From NCBI GenBank assembly GCA_007922305.1, contig ML677351.1:7987673-8051672 (forward strand): DNA of 64,000 nucleotides. The letters run 5' to 3'. Under the pieces are notes generated by a model that saw only the letters and a program-made list of their open reading frames with translations, had not been told where the DNA came from and searched no databases. Numbering within the stretch: position 1 is the first letter of the stretch; each line of letters begins with the position of its first letter. Below are positions 59,831 through 64,000 of the stretch, piece by piece. The DNA is from Dermatemys mawii. Its lineage: Eukaryota > Chordata > Testudines > Dermatemydidae. The translations under genes were made by a program, and so were the position numbers.

Positions 59831-60966
59831 GAAGTGGCTCATTTTCCTCTCTAGACTGCTTCGTGTCACCTCTGATCGGGCGATAGATTTCACGCCATTG
59901 CAATTGTTTAAGAATTTCAGTTATCCAACTAAATTATTTTAACATGTGTGCCACCATTCCCGCCACTCTCTCACTAAGTAAAGGGTCCTGGAAAGAAATA
60001 CTAACCATGCAACGTGAAGAGAGTTAACAAACCGCCACAACACACGCATTATTCACGGTACGGCCACTCGTGTAACTACAGATCCCGTTGTAGCTGGTCT
60101 AAAAATTACCACGAGAGCAGGATCTAACTCTCTGAAAGAAGCTGAGCACCGGGAGATGACTAAAATGAGGAGTACAGCACACTGCTTTGGAAGTAGAAAG
60201 TCATCAGCTTTGTTTCGCAATATACTTGTACGTTTCAGTAAAGGGTGAATTGCCTACAGAAATTCACGAGAGATAAAAATCTATTAACTGTAAATTGCCC
60301 TTTCAAAAAGGGAGAACTTTGACCTAGCTCATTAATGATGCAAGAAGAAACGTGTCCTGGGTAAACCCTCAACACACACTAATTTCCCCCTTTGTAATAC
60401 CTATAATCTGTATCTAAAGCCAACCAAGCAGAACAAATAGTTCCTTCCTACTGTAGGATGTGAGCTATTTCCTGCAGTTTTTTTCATAATCAGTTTTAAT
60501 TACAACCTTAGTTTACATCAAACAACTAGCAACCCGTTGCTGCTGCCAAGGGTGCGTGAGGGGGAAGAAAAGTCCATGCTAAAAGATCCCGGACGATCCA
60601 AGGCCATTTGTTCAGACACAAGCCCTCTCCCCGCCTCCCTCTTGTTCCCCGTCCCTAGGACTCCAGGTTCAATCAAGCCTACAAAGTAACCCATTTAGAA
60701 ATAGTCGAAACTAGGGGGAAAAAATAGGCTGTTTTCTCTCCCCCCGCTTAAAAATAAAAGTATTTTCTTACACGATCTGGTCAAGAATAATTTAAAACGG
60801 AAAAAGCGAGACTGGAGCTCCAAAGTACAGACTGGAAAAAGCATCTTCAGTGAGTGAAACCAACAGCGCTGTGCTAAGAGAACTCAGAGACACAGAGAGA
60901 GAAAGAGAAAGAGCTCCTTACTAAGCTGTGGCATTTAAAAGGTTTCCTTTCTTTTTTTTGGTGGTT
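59831..60966. other. Intron flank of the ROBO1 first exon
   Basis: No repeats I can name. GC content rises towards the CpG island. It may hold regulatory sequence that cannot be seen without conservation data. Confidence 0.45.
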
Positions 60967-60968
60967 AC
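60967..60968 (-). other. ROBO1: 5' splice donor of ROBO1 first coding exon
   Basis: The exon-intron junction on the minus strand reads CTTCAG|GTAACC. The GT is plus-strand AC at 60967-60968. The intron interrupts a glycine codon after its first base (phase 1). Confidence 0.85.
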
Positions 60969-61023
60969 CTGAAGAGAGACATATTAATCCAAAGAGGTAA
61001 AAGTGAGCAAACTCCGCGATCAT
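60969..61023 (-). CDS. ROBO1: ROBO1, first coding exon of the short (DUTT1-type) isoform
   Basis: ROBO1 is a single-pass axon-guidance receptor of the immunoglobulin superfamily that binds SLIT ligands. This exon encodes MIAEFAHFYLFGLICLSSG (the last Gly is split by the intron), an N-terminal signal peptide with a hydrophobic core from about residue 8 to 16. From memory, the mammalian DUTT1 isoform starts identically except at residues 5 (Pro) and 17 (Cys). ROBO2 and the long ROBO1 isoform start differently. ATG is at 61023-61021 with A at -3. The exon has 55 coding nt and a phase-1 donor. It lies next to a CpG island, as the human exon does. The downstream exons (Ig domains) are outside the window to the left. 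Confidence 0.9.
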
Positions 61024-61028
61024 TGTCC

Positions 61029-61055
61029 TCAGGTGGCGCCTGCAAAGAGTCTCAT
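61029..61055 (-). CDS. Upstream ORF in the ROBO1 leader, 8 codons
   Basis: ATG at 61055-61053 opens MRLFAGAT and stops at TGA (61031-61029), leaving 5 nt before the ROBO1 ATG. If the leader extends this far, this uORF could reduce or tune translation from the main start. The transcription start is not known from sequence, and a stop this close would favour leaky scanning over reinitiation. Confidence 0.5.
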   Translation of the reverse strand: MRLFAGAT

Positions 61056-61139
61056 GCCAAACGGGAGGGGGGAGGAATACAAATTAAAAGCCCCCTCCGA
61101 TTGTAAATCCACCGAAGCTTAACATAAGCAAGGTTTCTT

Positions 61140-62500
61140 AATCCTCCAGGAGTGAACAGCGAGCGCTCCCCGCAGAAGGAATTGTCAGCAGCCCCCCAAG
61201 TCTTGTATCTTCTCTCCCTTGCCCCGGATTTTCCTAGACGGAGCTTTGACACTTCCTGGGACCATCAAAAGCGAAGAAGAAAACAAAAGATCCGCAGTTT
61301 TACGCGGCTTGGATTCTCCGTGCCCTGCTCGCAAGTTGCTTCTCCAGCCCGGGGCTTCGCCTTCAGCACCCAGGCCACTTGCGAGTGTCCCCACAGAGCA
61401 CTGGCCCTCCGAGACGTGAAACCGCTGCGACGCCCGGGCAGGCGGAGAGAGGGGAAAAAAGGGTTTGCTGTGACCTGAGCCACACAGAGTCACTGGGCAT
61501 CCGAGGCAGGCGCAGGGGTGACGGCTGCTTTGGGCGAGGGTCCCGGCTCGGCGCCTTTGGGAGGCTGGAGGGAAGAACGAGTTGGAGCAGCAGCAGTAAC
61601 CCTCGCTCCCATCACTTGGGGGAAAGAGCCAGGAGCGGAGGGAGCAGCAGAGCCCTGCAGGAGTCACGCGCAAAAGCAGCAGGGTCACCCCAGCAGCAAC
61701 TCCTCGCCCTGCCCTGCATCTCCCCCCTCTGCCCTGCACGCGGGCATGCAGATCTCTCCCTTCCCTGAGCCGGACACAAAAGAGAGAGGAGAGCGCAAAA
61801 CTTCCAAGGGCCACCGCCCCCAACCCACCCACCCGGCCCCCTAGTGCAGCCGCGGGAGGAGGAGCAGCCGCCGCCGCTCCTTCGCCTCCCTCCCTGCTAG
61901 AGCAGGGGTGCAGCAGGAGCCGGCGGGGGCTGGGCACCGCGGGGCTCTCAGCAGCGCCTGAAGTTTCTGGTGGCTCGCACCCGCTGTGGGTCCCCCCTGG
62001 TCCCCGCTCCAGCTGCGGGGCTGAGGCCGCCCCGGGACACCTTAAGGGCGCCGCCCCTCGGCAAGCCCCGCCCGCGCGCGCGCGCGGCGGAGAGGCGCGC
62101 GCCGCGTGGCCCCGGGACCAGGCCGCCCGGGTCTCCCCGCCGCGGAGAGGTGAAGCCCCAGCGCGTAACGCCACCGAAAGGTACCCGCGAGAGCCCGGGA
62201 TGGGGTGTGCGCGGAGAATGGAACATGCCGCGTCTCAGCCTCCACCTCCACCCCACCCCCCCGCGCGTGCAAATGGAACTTCCCGGTCTAGGGCTTCAAA
62301 AATCCTCCCGGGTCCAATCGCTTAACCCTTCGCTGCCAAAGGCACCGAGGCTGCAAAGCGACGCGCCAGAGCCGGCTCCAGCCGTCTGGTGTATTATTAC
62401 GAGGGGAGCAAGAAAGTTGTTGCGGGGGCTGCCTCCCAAGGAAGGCGCATTGTCTGGGACACGCACGAGCCGAACGCCCCCGGCCCTAAGTAATGCCTAG
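61140..62500 (-). promoter_or_regulatory. CpG island, probable ROBO1 short-isoform promoter and 5' UTR
   Basis: Base composition changes from AT-rich intron to GC-rich with many CpGs, densest at about 61840-62260. GC boxes (CCGCCCC at 62051, CCCCGCCC at 62066) could bind Sp1-type factors. No convincing TATA box is seen, as usual for CpG-island promoters. Long ORFs on both strands here reflect the lack of stop codons in GC-rich DNA. The leader on the minus strand runs from somewhere in this island to 61024. Confidence 0.8.
62073..62086. repeat. (CG)7 tract in the CpG island
   Basis: Seven uninterrupted CG dinucleotides, a sequence able to adopt Z-DNA. Confidence 0.9.
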
Positions 62501-64000
62501 GGGGGGCTTTGAGCAAAGTTTCACCCTGTTTCTGGGGAATTTGCAGCTATCCATGCGGGAAGCAAGGAGCCCAACAGTCAAAGGAACGTACTGGGGCAAG
62601 AGAGTTATTAATGGCATCGCTACCCTGTAGCAAGCAGCTGGCTACTTAAAAACAAAAAAAGTTACAGGAAAGACTGTAAAGGTTTATCCACGTGACATGA
62701 AGTATTTCCTGAGGACTACTGGAGTGTTGTGCTTGGAGTTGTGCAAAACTAAGTTTGTAAGCTAGACGATGATTTAAAAACAAACACTGGTTTTGCTGTT
62801 CAACAACAACTTTCCATCTCCAAAACATCTACCATGCTGTTGCCACTAGACAAATTAATAGTAAATATACAGAAAGTGATAATTATACATCATGTATAGA
62901 CAAAGAACTTCCCTGTGGAGTAGATGGGGTTGCTATATGCACAATATGGCTAGCAAATGGGAATGAAAAGGTAAGCCAATTGTTGCCAGCTCTCCTGATT
63001 TTAACATTAGCCTGACAAATAATTGATGATTTTCTTAATGCACTGGCTCCTGGAGTCATGTGAATAAATGGAAACTCTGATTCTCACTTACAAAAAAAGT
63101 TACTGACCCTCAGAGCTGCAGAGAAATGCTTGAAAACATGATCCAAGTGAACCCTAAAGGTAAAAAAAAAACCCATAAAACGGGTGGGGAGTGCTGGATC
63201 ATGATTTTGAACCCCTGTGGTTGGCAGTACTGTAACACCACCTAACCTTTTTTCCACACATAGGCACACATCTTTTTATTACCACAACTACTGTACACCC
63301 AAAGCTGTGCATGGTAATCTCATTTCTGTCCTCATTCTGCACATCCCCCTTTACTAGATTATTTCCTCCTACCCCTTACTAGCTGCTGTGGAAGTTGGGA
63401 ATAGTAACTGGTAGATTTGGGAGAGGGTAGTTTGGTAAAGGGTAGTACACGGAAGGGCAGATAAAGGGAGAGGTGACAGGATGGCATCCCTAGAGGGCAA
63501 AGTTAAAGATGTGGTGCATGGTATGACAGTTATAGTAATGATGTGTGCTTGTGGGTGATTGAGAATAGTATCTACTATTAAATGGCTTAATTTCTCAAGT
63601 GCTTGCTTTTGTGGATTTGTGTCAGTTAAGTTGTGTGTGTAGCGTTCCTAACTGGTTCTCATCAGTTCTGTATGTATTTGGTTTCTAAATTTTTAATGCT
63701 GAATTTGAGCGTGGGGGTTGAATGAGGTGTGGATATAAGTTTAGCTGCAAACAAGAACATTTTATGAGACAGCTACTGAAAATGAGGCCTTTTCTGTTGC
63801 TGTTTACAAACTGAGAAAAAAGTTTAGTTCTTGAGAAAGAATGCATGTCCCTACCTCATCAACAAATCAGGTTTGCATGTTCCCAGAAAACAAACAAAAA
63901 AAAGGTATGCAGAAAATTCAAAGGTTATAAAAACTAACTGTTAAATTTCATACCAATAGTCTTCCTACTCTAATCTACGGCTAAATTTAAATCCATTTTA
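62501..64000. other. Upstream flank or intron of the longer ROBO1 transcript; no feature
   Basis: AT-rich again. No repeat or ORF I can support. GTGTGTG- and A-rich patches only. Confidence 0.45.

Noticed and set aside
61185..62174. 329-aa minus-strand ORF in the CpG island
   Set aside because: It is Arg/Ala/Pro/Gly-rich with no domain, and both strands are open because GC-rich DNA lacks stops. It does not join the ROBO1 ATG in frame as one exon. Best read as 5' UTR and promoter.
1..64000. CRISPR arrays, operons, rRNA
   Set aside because: The sequence is vertebrate nuclear DNA; no regularly spaced short repeats or rRNA segments were seen.

Overview
This is vertebrate nuclear DNA: AT-rich, intron-like and dominated by mobile elements, with one CpG island near the right end. 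The repeat mix points to a non-avian sauropsid, most likely a turtle. It includes Penelope-like elements, DIRS tyrosine-recombinase retroelements, CR1 LINEs, MIR, many hAT-type MITEs, and LTRs beginning TGTGATGGGG and ending TTTGTCACA. The organism call is an inference from these families; no species marker was identified.

The only host gene part I can support is on the minus strand at 60969-61023. It is a 55-nt coding first exon reading MIAEFAHFYLFGLICLSSG and ending in a GT splice donor. I recognise this as the signal-peptide exon of the short (DUTT1-type) isoform of ROBO1. It lies at the edge of a CpG island (about 61140-62500) that should be its promoter. An 8-codon uORF stops 5 nt before the ATG. 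If this is right, 1-60968 is all intron 1 of that transcript, and the right flank is upstream sequence or intron of the longer ROBO1 transcript.

Layout of the intron. 1-2369 holds two Penelope-like copies in inverted orientation that meet at a perfect AT-rich palindrome. 3522-4203 is a probable solo LTR. 5142-11232 is a nearly complete DIRS-like element on the minus strand, with inverted terminal repeats, a textbook internal complementary region, a Gag with a zinc-knuckle-like N-terminus and a long Arg/Ser repeat, a broken RT-RNase H, and a full-length open tyrosine recombinase. 12-48 kb is mostly plain intron with scattered DNA-transposon MITEs, CR1, MIR, one solo LTR carrying a nested MITE, and small tandem duplications. 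About 49.1-53.9 kb is a second, much older DIRS relic split by a solo LTR with a clean 4-bp target duplication. 54838-54930 is a 93-bp Penelope-derived unit between 10-bp direct repeats, with a hammerhead-like core.

The mobile-element proteins act in cis for their own copying and are not a host pathway. Most are disabled; the DIRS recombinase is the only long element ORF free of stops. No tRNA, rRNA, CRISPR or operon structure was seen.
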